A DNA stretch of 64,000 nucleotides, from positions 1,426,001 through 1,490,000 of the forward strand of contig NZ_CP071796.1 of assembly GCF_017498525.1 (NCBI RefSeq). The letters are read 5' to 3'. This document shows positions 44,977 to 53,740 of the stretch, one piece after another; position 1 is the first letter of the stretch, and each line of letters begins with the position of its first letter. The DNA comes from Ottowia testudinis. GTDB lineage: Bacteria; Pseudomonadota; Gammaproteobacteria; Burkholderiales; Burkholderiaceae_C. A program made the translations under genes and the position numbers. Under the pieces are notes generated by a model. The model saw nothing but the letters and a program-made list of their open reading frames with translations. It made no database searches and was not told the origin of the DNA.

Positions 44977-44995
44977 ATGCATCTTTTGGATGCAT
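44977..44995. promoter_or_regulatory. NsrR-like site 2
   Basis: ATGCATC-TTTTG-GATGCAT has perfect 7-bp arms and the same 5-base spacer as site 1. It ends 5 bp before the nsrR ATG, so binding would block its own translation start and transcription. Confidence 0.7.
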
Positions 44996-44999
44996 CACC

Positions 45000-45512
45000 A
45001 TGCGCCTGTCCGACTACACCGACTACGCCTGCCGCGTGCTGATGCATTGCGCGTCGCACCCGGACGAGCTGATCACGGTGGCGGGGCTGGCTGAGCGCTA
45101 TGGCATTTCCAAGAACCACCTGATGAAGATCGTGCAGCACCTGGGGCAGCACGGCATGCTGCAAACCACGCGCGGGCGCGGTGGCGGGGTGCGGCTGGGG
45201 GTCGATCCCGCGCAGCTGCGGCTGGGCGACGTGGTGCGCGTGACCGAGCCCGACTTCAAGCTGGTGGAATGCTTCGACCCCGCCAGTAACAGTTGCCGGC
45301 TGACGCCGCAATGCAGCCTGCGCCACACCATGAATGCGGCGCTGCAGGCATTTCTGCATGAGCTTGACCGTGTCACGCTGGCCGATCTGGTGCAGTCCGC
45401 AAGCAAGAACGTCGGCACCGAACGGCGCGTGCAGCACGTGGCCATGGGCCTGCCGCTGGGCCGGCGCGGTGGCGCCGTCTTGCGCGTGGGCGGCCGTCCG
45501 TCGGCGGCGTGA
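45000..45512 (+). CDS. nsrR: Rrf2-family nitric oxide-sensing repressor NsrR
   Basis: The product is 170 residues beginning MRLSDYTDYACRVLMHCASH. The winged helix includes ITVAGLAERYGISKNHLMKIVQHLG and TTRGRGGGVRLG. Three Cys in CFDPASNSCRLTPQC, spaced as the Fe-S ligands of NsrR, are intact. Nitric oxide destroys the cluster and releases the DNA. The extension to 44973 upstream is rejected. It controls nnrS and itself through the sites at 44935-44995. Confidence 0.92.
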   Translation: MRLSDYTDYACRVLMHCASHPDELITVAGLAERYGISKNHLMKIVQHLGQHGMLQTTRGRGGGVRLGVDPAQLRLGDVVRVTEPDFKLVECFDPASNSCRLTPQCSLRHTMNAALQAFLHELDRVTLADLVQSASKNVGTERRVQHVAMGLPLGRRGGAVLRVGGRPSAA

Positions 45513-45542
45513 GCGCGGGCCGCAGGTGCCGTGCGGTGTGAG

Positions 45543-46970
45543 CTATTCGTGGCCGCGCGGCGCGGCCAGCACCCGGCCCGGGTTCATGATGTCTTTCGGA
45601 TCCAGCGCGTGCTTGATGGCACGCATCATCTGCAAGGCCACGGGTGATTTGTAGTGCGGCAGCTTGGCCGCCTTCAGACTGCCGATGCCGTGCTCGGCGC
45701 TGATCGAGCCACCGTGCCGTGCCACCGCATCGAACACCAGGGTGTTGATGCGGTCTTCCTGCGTGCGCAAAAAAGCCGCCGCATCCTGCCCCTCGGGTGC
45801 CTGCACGTTGTAGTGCAGGTTCCCGTCGCCCAGGTGGCCGAAGTCGACCAGCCGCACGCCCGGCACGTTAGCCGCCAGCAGGGCGTCGGTTTCGGCCACG
45901 AAGGCGGGGATGCGCGACACAGGCAGGCTGATGTCGTGCTTGATGTTCAGCCCTTCTTCGGCTTGCGCCAGTGGAATGCTCTCGCGGATGTGCCACAGCG
46001 CCTGGGCTTGGGACAGGCTCTCGGCCACCACGGCGTCGGTCACGCAGCCTGATGCCAGCGCGGCTTCGAGCAGGCGCTCGAACAGCGCGCGGGCATGCGC
46101 TTCGCTTTCGTGATCCGAGTTTTCCAGCAGCACGCACCAGGGTGTGTCCTGCCACAGCGGCACGCGCTGCTGCGGGTAGTGACGGGCCACCAGACTGAGC
46201 GCGAACTGGTTCATCACCTCGAAGCCCGTCAGCCCCGCGCCCAGGTGCCGGTGCGCCAGCCCCAGCAGGTCGACCGCCGCCTGCATCGACGGTACGGCGG
46301 CCCAGGCGGTGAGCCGGGCGGCGGGCTGCGGGTACAGCTTCATCGTGGCGGCGGTGATCACGCCCAGCGTGCCTTCGCTGCCGATGAACAGATCGCGCAG
46401 GTCGTAGCCGGTGTTGTCCTTGCGCAGGCCGCTCAGGCCATCCCACACTTCGCCCTGCGCCGTGACCACTTCCAGCCCCAGGCACAGCTCGCGCGCGTTG
46501 CCGTAGCGCAGAACCTGGGTGCCGCCGGCGTTGGCCGCCAGGTTGCCGCCCAGCGTGCAACTGCCCTCGGCCGCCAGGCTCAACGGAAACAGAAAGCCCG
46601 CCGATTCGGCCGCGGCCTGTACGTTCTGCAGGATGCACCCGGCCTCGACGGTGATCGTCAGGTTGGCGGGGTCGACGGCGCGCACCTGGTCCAGGCGGCG
46701 CAGGCTGAGCAGCACCTGCCTGCCCGATGCGTCGGGTACCGAGCCGACGGCCAGCCCGGTGTTGCCGCCCTGCGGCACGATGCTGGCGCCGGCCGCAGCG
46801 CAGGCGCGCACCACGGCCGCCACCTGGTCGGTGCTGGCGGGCCGCACCACCGCGAGCGCCTTGCCGCGCGCGCGCTGGCGCCAGTCCTGCTCGTAGGCGG
46901 TCAGGTCGCCCTCGGTCAGCACGTGATCGGCGCCTACGGCGCGGCGCAACTGATCAAGCAAAACGGGCAT
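45543..46970 (-). CDS. FAD-binding oxidoreductase, GlcD / D-2-hydroxyacid dehydrogenase type
   Basis: The product is 475 residues. The PCMH FAD domain shows IVPQGGNTGLAVGSVPD and LAAEGSCTLGGNLAANAGGTQVLRYGN. The C-terminal FAD-linked oxidase domain shows VRLVDFGHLGDGNLHYNV (His ligands) and HGGSISAEHGIGSLKAAKL, ending DPKDIMNPGRVL. The group includes D-lactate and D-2-hydroxyglutarate dehydrogenases; the substrate is not fixed by sequence. It is alone on its strand and convergent with nsrR, 30 bp apart. Confidence 0.9.
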   Translation of the reverse strand: MPVLLDQLRRAVGADHVLTEGDLTAYEQDWRQRARGKALAVVRPASTDQVAAVVRACAAAGASIVPQGGNTGLAVGSVPDASGRQVLLSLRRLDQVRAVDPANLTITVEAGCILQNVQAAAESAGFLFPLSLAAEGSCTLGGNLAANAGGTQVLRYGNARELCLGLEVVTAQGEVWDGLSGLRKDNTGYDLRDLFIGSEGTLGVITAATMKLYPQPAARLTAWAAVPSMQAAVDLLGLAHRHLGAGLTGFEVMNQFALSLVARHYPQQRVPLWQDTPWCVLLENSDHESEAHARALFERLLEAALASGCVTDAVVAESLSQAQALWHIRESIPLAQAEEGLNIKHDISLPVSRIPAFVAETDALLAANVPGVRLVDFGHLGDGNLHYNVQAPEGQDAAAFLRTQEDRINTLVFDAVARHGGSISAEHGIGSLKAAKLPHYKSPVALQMMRAIKHALDPKDIMNPGRVLAAPRGHE

Positions 46971-46987
46971 GAGATATCCGTTGAGAA

Positions 46988-47045
46988 ACTATCAATTCAA
47001 TAGCTGCCTGCGCTTGATGCAACAGCGCGAGCGGCCAATATCACC
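46988..47045 (+). repeat. Repeat A copy
   Basis: ACTATCAATTCAATAGCTGC, CTGCGCTTGATGC-AACAGCGC, GAGCGGCCAATATCACC. It fills most of the gap between the flavoprotein gene and the DUF2069 gene. Confidence 0.82.
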
Positions 47046-47064
47046 ACAGAAAACGGGCGGCGTG

Positions 47065-47466
47065 TCATGCACGCGCCTGCCGCTGGCGCCAGCGAATGTG
47101 TGCCCCGCAGGCGGCAAACAGCAGCACCGTCAGCACCACTTCGCCCAGCGCGTACCAGGACGAGGGCGCGCGGTCGCTGGTGGCGCGCACCACGCCTTCG
47201 ACGAAGTACAGCCAGATGAACAGCGACGTCCAGCGGTAGGTGAACATGCGCAGGCGCCACAGCCCGGGCAGCGGCAGCAGAAGCGGCAACGCCTTCAACG
47301 CCAGCCATGAACCGCCGGGGCGCACCGGCGCCAGCCACAGCTCCCACGCCAGGCACAGCGCGCACAGCGCCAGCAGGATGGCGACGGCGAAGGCGCGCGT
47401 GGCCAGCGCGGCAGAAGAGGGCGTGTTGGGCAAGGTGTTGGCGGCGGTGGGCATGGGCGATGGCAT
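47065..47466 (-). CDS. DUF2069 membrane protein
   Basis: The product is 133 residues with three to four hydrophobic helices: AILLALCALCLAWELWLAP, LKALPLLLPLPGLWRLRMFTYRW and VVLTVLLFAACGAH. LWRLRMFTYRWTSLFIWLYFVEGVVRA is the DUF2069 signature. Function unknown. The start at 47466 is one of three nearby ATG codons (47469, 47466, 47454). It is only about 10 bp from the divergent yihY start, so the promoters must lie inside the coding regions. Confidence 0.8.
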   Translation of the reverse strand: MPSPMPTAANTLPNTPSSAALATRAFAVAILLALCALCLAWELWLAPVRPGGSWLALKALPLLLPLPGLWRLRMFTYRWTSLFIWLYFVEGVVRATSDRAPSSWYALGEVVLTVLLFAACGAHIRWRQRQARA

Positions 47467-47475
47467 CATAAGAGC

Positions 47476-48795
47476 ATGAAATGGGAGCAGCTCCAGGCGC
47501 GTGCCAAGACCTTCGTCACCGACGTGACGGACTTTCCCGTGCTGCCGACGGCCGCCACGCTGTGGGAGCGTTTTCAGCAAGACCGCCTGGGGCTGACGGC
47601 CAGCTCACTCACCTTCACCACCACGCTGGCGCTGGTGCCGTTTTTTGCCGTGGTGCTGTCGGTGTTCACGGCCTTCCCCATCTTCGGCCAGTTGCGCGAC
47701 GCGCTGGAGCAGTGGTTGCTGGACAGCCTGATTCCGCACAGCATCTCGCGCAACGTGCTGGACTACCTGACCCAGTTCGCCAGCAAGGCGAGCGAGCTGG
47801 GCCTGGCCGGCTTCGCGGTGCTCACCTTCACCGCCGTGTCGCTGGTGCTGACGATTGACCACACGCTCAACGACATCTGGCGCGTCACCGTCAAGCGCCC
47901 GCTGGGCCAGCGCGTGCTGATCTATTGGGCCGCGCTGACGCTGGGGCCGCTGGTGCTGGGCGCCAGCCTGGCCATTTCTTCGTACGTGCTGACGTCGTCG
48001 CGCGGCTGGCTGCCCGACATCGGCGGCGGCACCAACTTGGCGTTGGACGCGGTGCAGTTCGTGCTGATGACGCTGGGTCTGACGCTGCTGTACCGCTTTG
48101 TGCCCAACACACCGGTCAAGTGGAAGCATGCGCTGGCCGGAGGCCTGTTCGTGGCCGTGTGCCTGGCGCTCGCCAAGTGGGGAATGGGGCTGTATCTGTC
48201 GCGCATTCCCACCTATTCGCTGATCTACGGTGCGTTTGCCGCCGTGCCGATTCTGCTGCTGTGGATCTACATGTCGTGGCTGATCGTGCTGTTCGGTGCC
48301 GTCATCGCCGCCTACCTGCCCAGCCTGCTGTCGGGCGTGGCGCGGCGTGGCGGCGGGCCGGGCTGGGACTTTCAGCTGGCCACCGAAATCCTGCAGTCGC
48401 TGGCCCGCGTGCGCGACACGCAGACGCGCGGGCTGACGCTGCCGCAGCTGGCCAGCTGGCTCAAGGTGGACACGCTGCAGCTGTCGCCCGTGATCGGCGC
48501 GCTGCAACAGATGGACTGGGTGGGCGAGCTGCACACCCACACCGAGAACGAAGAGGCGCGCTACGTGCTGCTGTGCGAGCCGGCGCGCCAGCCGCTGCGC
48601 CCGCTGGTGGAGCGCCTGCTGCTCAAGCCCGACCGCGCGCTGGCCGGCGCCGGCTGGGAAAACGGCATGTTCACCGAGCTGACGGTGGCCGACATTCTGC
48701 CGCCCAAAGCCGAGGCATCACAAGAGAAAAAGGCTGCTGGCGCTGGCGGAGCAAGCGCAAGCAGCTACTCTAAAGATAGCAAATCACTGGCGTGA
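47476..48795 (+). CDS. YihY/BrkB family inner membrane protein
   Basis: The product is 439 residues with six membrane helices in the first 290 residues: SSLTFTTTLALVPFFAVVLSVFTAFP, TIDHTLNDIWRV and KHALAGGLFVAVCLALAKWG are conserved. The C-terminal half is cytoplasmic and contains a winged-helix-like segment (TRGLTLPQLASWLKVDTLQLSPVIGALQQMDWVGEL). The older name 'ribonuclease BN' is wrong for this family. The last 25 residues (KAAGAGGASASSYSKDSKSLA) and the stop come from repeat A. Confidence 0.88.
   Translation: MKWEQLQARAKTFVTDVTDFPVLPTAATLWERFQQDRLGLTASSLTFTTTLALVPFFAVVLSVFTAFPIFGQLRDALEQWLLDSLIPHSISRNVLDYLTQFASKASELGLAGFAVLTFTAVSLVLTIDHTLNDIWRVTVKRPLGQRVLIYWAALTLGPLVLGASLAISSYVLTSSRGWLPDIGGGTNLALDAVQFVLMTLGLTLLYRFVPNTPVKWKHALAGGLFVAVCLALAKWGMGLYLSRIPTYSLIYGAFAAVPILLLWIYMSWLIVLFGAVIAAYLPSLLSGVARRGGGPGWDFQLATEILQSLARVRDTQTRGLTLPQLASWLKVDTLQLSPVIGALQQMDWVGELHTHTENEEARYVLLCEPARQPLRPLVERLLLKPDRALAGAGWENGMFTELTVADILPPKAEASQEKKAAGAGGASASSYSKDSKSLA
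48727..48785 (-). repeat. Repeat A copy read as a protein tail
   Basis: AAAAAGGCTGCTGGCGCTGG, CGGAGCAAGCGCAAGCAGCT, ACTCTAAAGATAGCAAATC. The copy lies fully within the yihY reading frame and provides its C-terminal tail. Confidence 0.78.
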
Positions 48796-48808
48796 CAGGC
48801 CCGCGCCT

Positions 48809-49618
48809 TCACGCGGCGAGAAAGTCGCGCAGCGCGAACAGCACCTCGTCGGGCGCCTCCGTCATCAGCGCGTGCCCGGCGTTCACCTCGACAATCTTGG
48901 CCAGCCGCGCGTGCGTGGCCAGGGCCCTGGCCGATTTGGGCGGCGTCATCTGGTCGTGCCGGCCGACCAGAAACAGCGTCGGGCAATGCACGGCGGCCAT
49001 CGCCTGCTCGCCATTGGCGTAGCTGTCGCAGGCCTTGAAGCCGGTGTAGAACACGTTGGTGTCGGCGTTGCTGGCCAGCACGCGGCGCATCAGCGCGCGC
49101 GAGCTGCCGTACAGCCACGTGCCCGGCCCCAGCGCCGACGGCGGCGGGCACAGCGTGCTGTGCGAGAAAGTGTTGACCATGGCGATCGCCTTTTCGGGTG
49201 CCTTGACCGACGATTCGAGCAGCGCGGGCGATACCTTCATCGGATAGGCCGTGCCCACCAGCACCAGGTGGCTCACCAACGCAGGCGCACGCGCCGCCGC
49301 CTCCAGTGCGATCAGCGAGCCGAAGCTGTGCCCCACCAGCGCGGCCTGGCCCAGTTGGGCCGCCGTCAACAGGGCAATGACGAAGTCGGCGGCTTCTTCC
49401 ACCGTCTCGGGCGGCCTGCCGCCGCTCTTGCCGTGGCCGGGCAAATCGATGGCCAGCACATTCCAGCCGTGGTGCGCCAGATAGCGCGTTTGCAGAATCC
49501 ACACGCTGTGGTCGTTCAGCACGCCGTGGATGAACACCACGGTGGGCTTGGCGGCATCGAACGGCTTGCCGCCGGTGTAGGCGTAGATCGGGGCGCCGTG
49601 GACATCAATTTTCAGCAC
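48809..49618 (-). CDS. Alpha/beta hydrolase
   Basis: The product is 269 residues. TVVFIHGVLNDHSVW is the oxyanion loop, ALVGHSFGSLIALEA the nucleophile elbow (Ser near residue 97), VGRHDQMTPPKSA the acid region and AGHALMTEAPDEVL the His. It is a normal-length esterase or lyase-type hydrolase with unknown substrate. Its start overlaps the end of the DUF4279 gene by 14 bp, on the same strand. Confidence 0.87.
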   Translation of the reverse strand: MLKIDVHGAPIYAYTGGKPFDAAKPTVVFIHGVLNDHSVWILQTRYLAHHGWNVLAIDLPGHGKSGGRPPETVEEAADFVIALLTAAQLGQAALVGHSFGSLIALEAAARAPALVSHLVLVGTAYPMKVSPALLESSVKAPEKAIAMVNTFSHSTLCPPPSALGPGTWLYGSSRALMRRVLASNADTNVFYTGFKACDSYANGEQAMAAVHCPTLFLVGRHDQMTPPKSARALATHARLAKIVEVNAGHALMTEAPDEVLFALRDFLAA

Positions 49619-50030
49619 GATGTGGGTCCTCTACGAAATAGAAATCGCAATCAATGGCAAGCCCCAATTGCGCGACTTGGCGAATAATTTCCCGGTTGAA
49701 GTAAATGCCCGGGCCCGTGCTCGCCGGGTAATGGCCGACACACTCAAGAATGAGGTCGTAGTCCACCCACAGCTCGCGCACGGCGTCGCCTTTTAAATGA
49801 AACCACCGCAAAATTGCTTCAATGTGCTCTTGCATTGGGCGCGTGTCGTCAAGGCCGCTCTTCCATTTCCAGAACATCCTCTTGCAAGGTCTTCCGGTCT
49901 TCCAGTTGGTTTCATCCGCGTTGCACGCATCAGAGGGCTGAATTCCTAATATTTCGGTGATTCGCTCGTGCTTGCCGGGTCCCACTATCAGCAAATAGGC
50001 ATATTCCCGCGCAGTCAAAGGTGTAGTCAT
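49605..50030 (-). CDS. DUF4279-like protein
   Basis: The product is 141 residues. The pattern EYAYLLIVGPGKHERITEILGIQPSDACNADE, then HIEAILRWFHLKGDAVRELW and FNREIIRQVAQLGLAIDCDFYF resembles DUF4279, an immunity-like or orphan family. The gene is AT-richer than its neighbours and sits between metY and a hydrolase. Nothing beside it looks like a toxin, so an immunity role is not supported here. Confidence 0.65.
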   Translation of the reverse strand: MTTPLTAREYAYLLIVGPGKHERITEILGIQPSDACNADETNWKTGRPCKRMFWKWKSGLDDTRPMQEHIEAILRWFHLKGDAVRELWVDYDLILECVGHYPASTGPGIYFNREIIRQVAQLGLAIDCDFYFVEDPHRAEN

Positions 50031-50043
50031 GTTCCGCAGCCGA

Positions 50044-51351
50044 TCAGGTTGCTTTTTCTGCCGCCTTCAGCGCCCGCTTCAGATCGTCGATCAGGTCATC
50101 CGCATCCTCCAGCCCGATCGACAGGCGAATCGTGCCCGGCCCGATACCGGCGCCAGCCAGCGCTTCGTCGCTCATGCGGAAGTGCGTGGTGCTGGCGGGG
50201 TGGATGACCAGGCTGCGCACGTCGCCCACGTTGGCCAGGTGGCTGAAGATTTTCAGCGTCTCGATGAACCTCTTGCCTTGCTCGCGGCTGCCCTTGATGT
50301 CGAAGCTGAACACGCTGCCCGCGCCCTTGGCGCCGTGCTTGAGCAGGCGGTTGGCCAACACGTGGCTGGGGTGCGATTCGAGCAACGGGTGGCCGACGTG
50401 GCTGACAAAGGGCTGCTCGGCCAGAAAGCGCACCACTTTCTCGGTGTTGGCCATGTGCCGCTCCATGCGCAGCGGCAGCGTTTCGATGCCTTGCAGGATC
50501 AGCCAGGCGCTGTGCGGGCTCAAGGCCGCGCCGAAGTCGCGCAGCCCCTCTCGCCGCGCGCGCAGCAAAAAGGCGCCGACGGTGCTCTCTTCGCTGAAAA
50601 CCATGCCGTGAAAGCCGTCGTAGGGCTCGGTCAGCTCGGGGAATTTGCCCGACTTGTCCCAGTCGAAGCTGCCGCCATCGACCAGCACGCCCCCGATCAC
50701 GGTGCCGTGCCCGGACAGGAACTTCGTGGCCGAGTGGTACAGCAGGTCGGCGCCATGGTCGAAGGGTTTCAGCAGACAGGGCGGGGTGAAGGTCGAATCG
50801 ACCAGCAGCGGCAGGCCCGCGCCGTGCGCGATGTCTGCCACGGCGGGGATGTCCAGCACGTCCAGGCCCGGGTTGCCCACCGTCTCGCCGAACAGCAGGC
50901 GGGTGGTGGGGCGGATCGCGGCGCGCCAGGCGTCCAGGTCGCCGGGTTTGACGAAGGTCGTTTCAATGCCAAAGCGCCGCAGCGTGTAGTGCAGCAGGTT
51001 CTGGCTGCCGCCATACAGCGCCGTGCTGGCGACGATGTGGCCGCCCGCGCCCATCAGCGTGCACACCGCCAGGTGCAGCGCCGCCTGGCCGCTGGCGGTG
51101 GCGATGGCACCGATACCGCCTTCCAGCGCGGCTACGCGCTGCTCCAGCACCGCATTGGTCGGGTTGCTGATGCGGCTGTAGACGTGGCCGGAGCGCTCCA
51201 GATTGAACAGCGACACCGCGTGGTCGCTGGACTCGAACACGAACGAGGTCGACAGATGAATCGGCACCGCGCGCGCGCCGGTGGCGGGGTCGGGCTGGGC
51301 GCCCGCGTGGATGCTGAGGGTGTCGAAACCTGGGTCGGCGTAGCCGGGCAT
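50044..51351 (-). CDS. metY: O-acetylhomoserine aminocarboxypropyltransferase (MetY)
   Basis: The product is 435 residues, the length of O-acetylhomoserine sulfhydrylase. FDTLSIHAGAQPDPATGARAVPIHLSTSFVF, YSRISNPTNAVLEQRVAALEGG and the PLP site HSATKFLSGHGTVIGG with the Schiff-base Lys are all present. It uses sulfide to make homocysteine (or methanethiol for methionine). ATG 51351 is chosen over an upstream in-frame start at 51384. The divergent CBS gene begins 121 bp away. Confidence 0.95.
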   Translation of the reverse strand: MPGYADPGFDTLSIHAGAQPDPATGARAVPIHLSTSFVFESSDHAVSLFNLERSGHVYSRISNPTNAVLEQRVAALEGGIGAIATASGQAALHLAVCTLMGAGGHIVASTALYGGSQNLLHYTLRRFGIETTFVKPGDLDAWRAAIRPTTRLLFGETVGNPGLDVLDIPAVADIAHGAGLPLLVDSTFTPPCLLKPFDHGADLLYHSATKFLSGHGTVIGGVLVDGGSFDWDKSGKFPELTEPYDGFHGMVFSEESTVGAFLLRARREGLRDFGAALSPHSAWLILQGIETLPLRMERHMANTEKVVRFLAEQPFVSHVGHPLLESHPSHVLANRLLKHGAKGAGSVFSFDIKGSREQGKRFIETLKIFSHLANVGDVRSLVIHPASTTHFRMSDEALAGAGIGPGTIRLSIGLEDADDLIDDLKRALKAAEKAT

Positions 51352-51472
51352 GGGCTCTCCTGTGCTGTCGGGCGGTGCGCCCATCGGTGGGAACGCTTTT
51401 ATTGTGGGCTATATTCAAACGCGTCAACCGCACATCGCGGCGCGCCGGCCCCAGGCGCCCGCCCCGCCCACC

Positions 51473-51940
51473 ATGAAAGTCCGCGACATCTTGGCCCTCA
51501 AGGGCAACGCCCTGTACACCATCACGCCCGAGGACAGCCTGGCCCACGCGGCCGAGGTGATGGCCGAGAAGGACATCGGCTCGCTGGTGGTCATGTCGCA
51601 CGAGCGCGTGGTGGGCATCCTCACCTTCCGCGAGGTGATCCAGGCGGCGGTGCGCGGCGGCGGCAGCTTTGGCACCACCTCGGTGTACCGGGCGATGAAC
51701 CCGGGGCCGCTGATCTGCACGCTGGAGACCGAACTGGACGAAGTGCGCCGCATGATGGTCGACCACCATGCGCGCTACCTGCCGGTGATCGACAAGCAGA
51801 TGCTGCAAGGCGTGATCAGCTTCTACGACGTCGCCAAGACGGTGGTCGACCGGCAGGATTTCGAGAACCGCATGCTCAAGGCCTACATCCGCGACTGGCC
51901 CGGCGAAGACCCAAAAAATACCGAGCCCGACGTGCCGTGA
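51473..51940 (+). CDS. CBS-domain pair protein
   Basis: The product is 155 residues made almost entirely of two CBS domains: MKVRDILALKGNALYTITPEDSLAHAAEVMAEKDIGSLVVM and VYRAMNPGPLICTLETELDEVRRMMVDHHARYLPVID. CBS pairs bind adenine nucleotides or SAM and act as sensors. No fused catalytic domain is present. SAM binding would suit the metY neighbour, but this is only inference. Repeat A starts right after the stop. Confidence 0.87.
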   Translation: MKVRDILALKGNALYTITPEDSLAHAAEVMAEKDIGSLVVMSHERVVGILTFREVIQAAVRGGGSFGTTSVYRAMNPGPLICTLETELDEVRRMMVDHHARYLPVIDKQMLQGVISFYDVAKTVVDRQDFENRMLKAYIRDWPGEDPKNTEPDVP

Positions 51941-51941
51941 G

Positions 51942-52015
51942 GTATTTTGATGGCTATCGATTTGATAGCTTCTGGCGCGCGTCCAGAAAGCGCTGAAGCC
52001 TGTTTTATCTAAAAT
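51942..52015 (+). repeat. Repeat A copy
   Basis: GGTATTTTGATGGCTATCGA, TTTGATAGCTTCTGGCGCGC, GTCCAGAAAGCGCTGAAGCC, TGTTTTATC. A full but diverged copy, 1 bp after the CBS gene stop. Confidence 0.75.
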
Positions 52016-52115
52016 CCCGGCGCTGGGTGGCGCCGCTATGATCCGTGCATCGGACGCGGCGCGTGGGGGATGCGTTGTGCCGCGGCGGCTTAAAAATAAA
52101 GGGAGCAGTCACCCC

Positions 52116-52568
52116 ATGGAAAACGCACTTCTGGCGCTGCGCGCGCATCTTGACCAGGGCGGCCTGCCGGCAGGCTTGAAGTTTCTCAATGACCGCGTGT
52201 CGCACCGTTTCACGGGTGTCTACCGGCTGCAGGGTGGCACCATGCACAACGCCGGGCTGATCGACAAGCGCGGCGAGATCGCGCCCGATGCGTTGCTGGC
52301 GGTGCCGTTGACCAGCAGCTTCTGTCAATTCGTGCTGCGCGACGGTGTCTTCGCGACCGGCCTATCGGGCAGCGATGACAGGCTTGCTGGGCACCCGTAT
52401 CAAGGTGTGCTGAACAGCTACGTGGGCTTGCCGCTCACGCGCACGGGCGACGACCTGCAGGGCACGCTGTGCCACTTCGATTTCGAGCCCGTGCAGGTGC
52501 CTGAGCCAGAGTTCGACTTCCTGCGCAAGGCCGCGCTGCTGCTGCCGCGCTATCTGCCGCGCGGCTGA
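52116..52568 (+). CDS. GAF-domain protein
   Basis: The product is 150 residues. [50 protein letters not shown] and [24 protein letters not shown] follow the GAF pattern (short, single domain) and resemble stand-alone GAF proteins of Burkholderiales. It probably binds a small ligand or senses redox. GGGAGC precedes the ATG at 52116. Upstream in-frame ATG at 52038 is rejected. Confidence 0.78.
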   Translation: MENALLALRAHLDQGGLPAGLKFLNDRVSHRFTGVYRLQGGTMHNAGLIDKRGEIAPDALLAVPLTSSFCQFVLRDGVFATGLSGSDDRLAGHPYQGVLNSYVGLPLTRTGDDLQGTLCHFDFEPVQVPEPEFDFLRKAALLLPRYLPRG

Positions 52569-52605
52569 TCGGCCCACCGGGTCACGGGTTGCGATAATCG
52601 GCCGC

Positions 52606-53703
52606 ATGAGCGGCAACACCCTCGGCAAGCTGTTTGCCGTCACCAACTTCGGCGAATCCCACGGTCCAGCCATCGGCTGTGTCATCGATGGCTGCCCGCC
52701 CGGCATGGCGCTGAGCGCGGCCGACATCCAGCCCGAGTTGGACCGCCGCCGTCCTGGCACGTCGAAGTTCGTCACCCAGCGCAACGAGGCCGATCAGGTC
52801 GAGATCCTCTCCGGCGTCTATCAGGGCCAGACCACTGGCACGCCCATCTGCCTGCTGATCCGCAACACCGACCAGCGCAGCAAGGACTATGGCGACATCG
52901 CGCAGAGCTTTCGCCCCGGCCATGCCGACTACACCTACTGGCGCAAGTTCGGCGTGCGCGATCCGCGCGGCGGCGGCCGCTCGTCGGCGCGCCTGACTGC
53001 CCCCACGGTGGCCGCCGGCGCGGTGGCGCGCAAGTGGCTGCACGAGCGCCACGGCACCATCTTCCGCGGCTGCATGACGCACGTCGGCGAGCTGGCCATC
53101 GGCTTCGAGAGTTGGGATCATGTGCCCAACAACCCCTTCTTTGCCCCCGTGGCCGACGTGTCGGCCATCGAGGACTACATGAATGCGCTGCGCAAGGCGG
53201 GCGATTCGTGCGGCGCGCGCTTGCGTGTGACGGCGCAACGCATGCCCGTGGGCCTGGGCGAGCCGATCTACGACCGGCTCGACGCTGGCATCGCGCACGC
53301 CATGATGGGCCTGAACGCGGTCAAGGGTGTGGAAATTGGCGATGGCTTTGCCAGCGTGGCGCACAAGGGCAGCCAGCATGGCGATTCGTTGCGGCCGGGC
53401 GGCACTTTCGAGAGCAACCACGACGGCGGCGTGCTGGGCGGCATCAGCAGCGGGCAGGATCTGGAAGTGGCGCTGGCCATCAAGCCCACCAGCTCAATCC
53501 TGGTGCCGCGCCAGTCGGTCGACACGCTGGGTCAGTCGGTCGAGCTGATCACCAAGGGCCGGCACGACCCGTGCGTGGGCATTCGCGCCACACCGATCGC
53601 CGAGGCTCTGCTGGCGCTGGTGGTGATGGACCACGCCCTGCGCCACCGCGCGCAATGCGCTGGCGTACCCGTGCCGGCCGGTTTTGACCGGGCGGTATCC
53701 TGA
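52606..53703 (+). CDS. aroC: Chorismate synthase
   Basis: The product is 365 residues. [32 protein letters not shown] is the universal start, [25 protein letters not shown] the FMN-binding region, and [21 protein letters not shown] with [17 protein letters not shown] the rest of the site. It makes chorismate from EPSP with reduced FMN. The DAHP synthase at the left edge starts the same pathway. The histidine kinase gene starts 37 bp after its stop. Confidence 0.97.
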   Translation: MSGNTLGKLFAVTNFGESHGPAIGCVIDGCPPGMALSAADIQPELDRRRPGTSKFVTQRNEADQVEILSGVYQGQTTGTPICLLIRNTDQRSKDYGDIAQSFRPGHADYTYWRKFGVRDPRGGGRSSARLTAPTVAAGAVARKWLHERHGTIFRGCMTHVGELAIGFESWDHVPNNPFFAPVADVSAIEDYMNALRKAGDSCGARLRVTAQRMPVGLGEPIYDRLDAGIAHAMMGLNAVKGVEIGDGFASVAHKGSQHGDSLRPGGTFESNHDGGVLGGISSGQDLEVALAIKPTSSILVPRQSVDTLGQSVELITKGRHDPCVGIRATPIAEALLALVVMDHALRHRAQCAGVPVPAGFDRAVS

Positions 53704-53740
53704 CGGCCTGAGCGGCCGGCTGACCCAAGCGAGACACCCG

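Noticed and set aside
49605-50030. Possible toxin-immunity pair around the DUF4279-like gene
   Set aside because: No toxin-like gene lies next to it; the neighbours are metY and an ordinary hydrolase.
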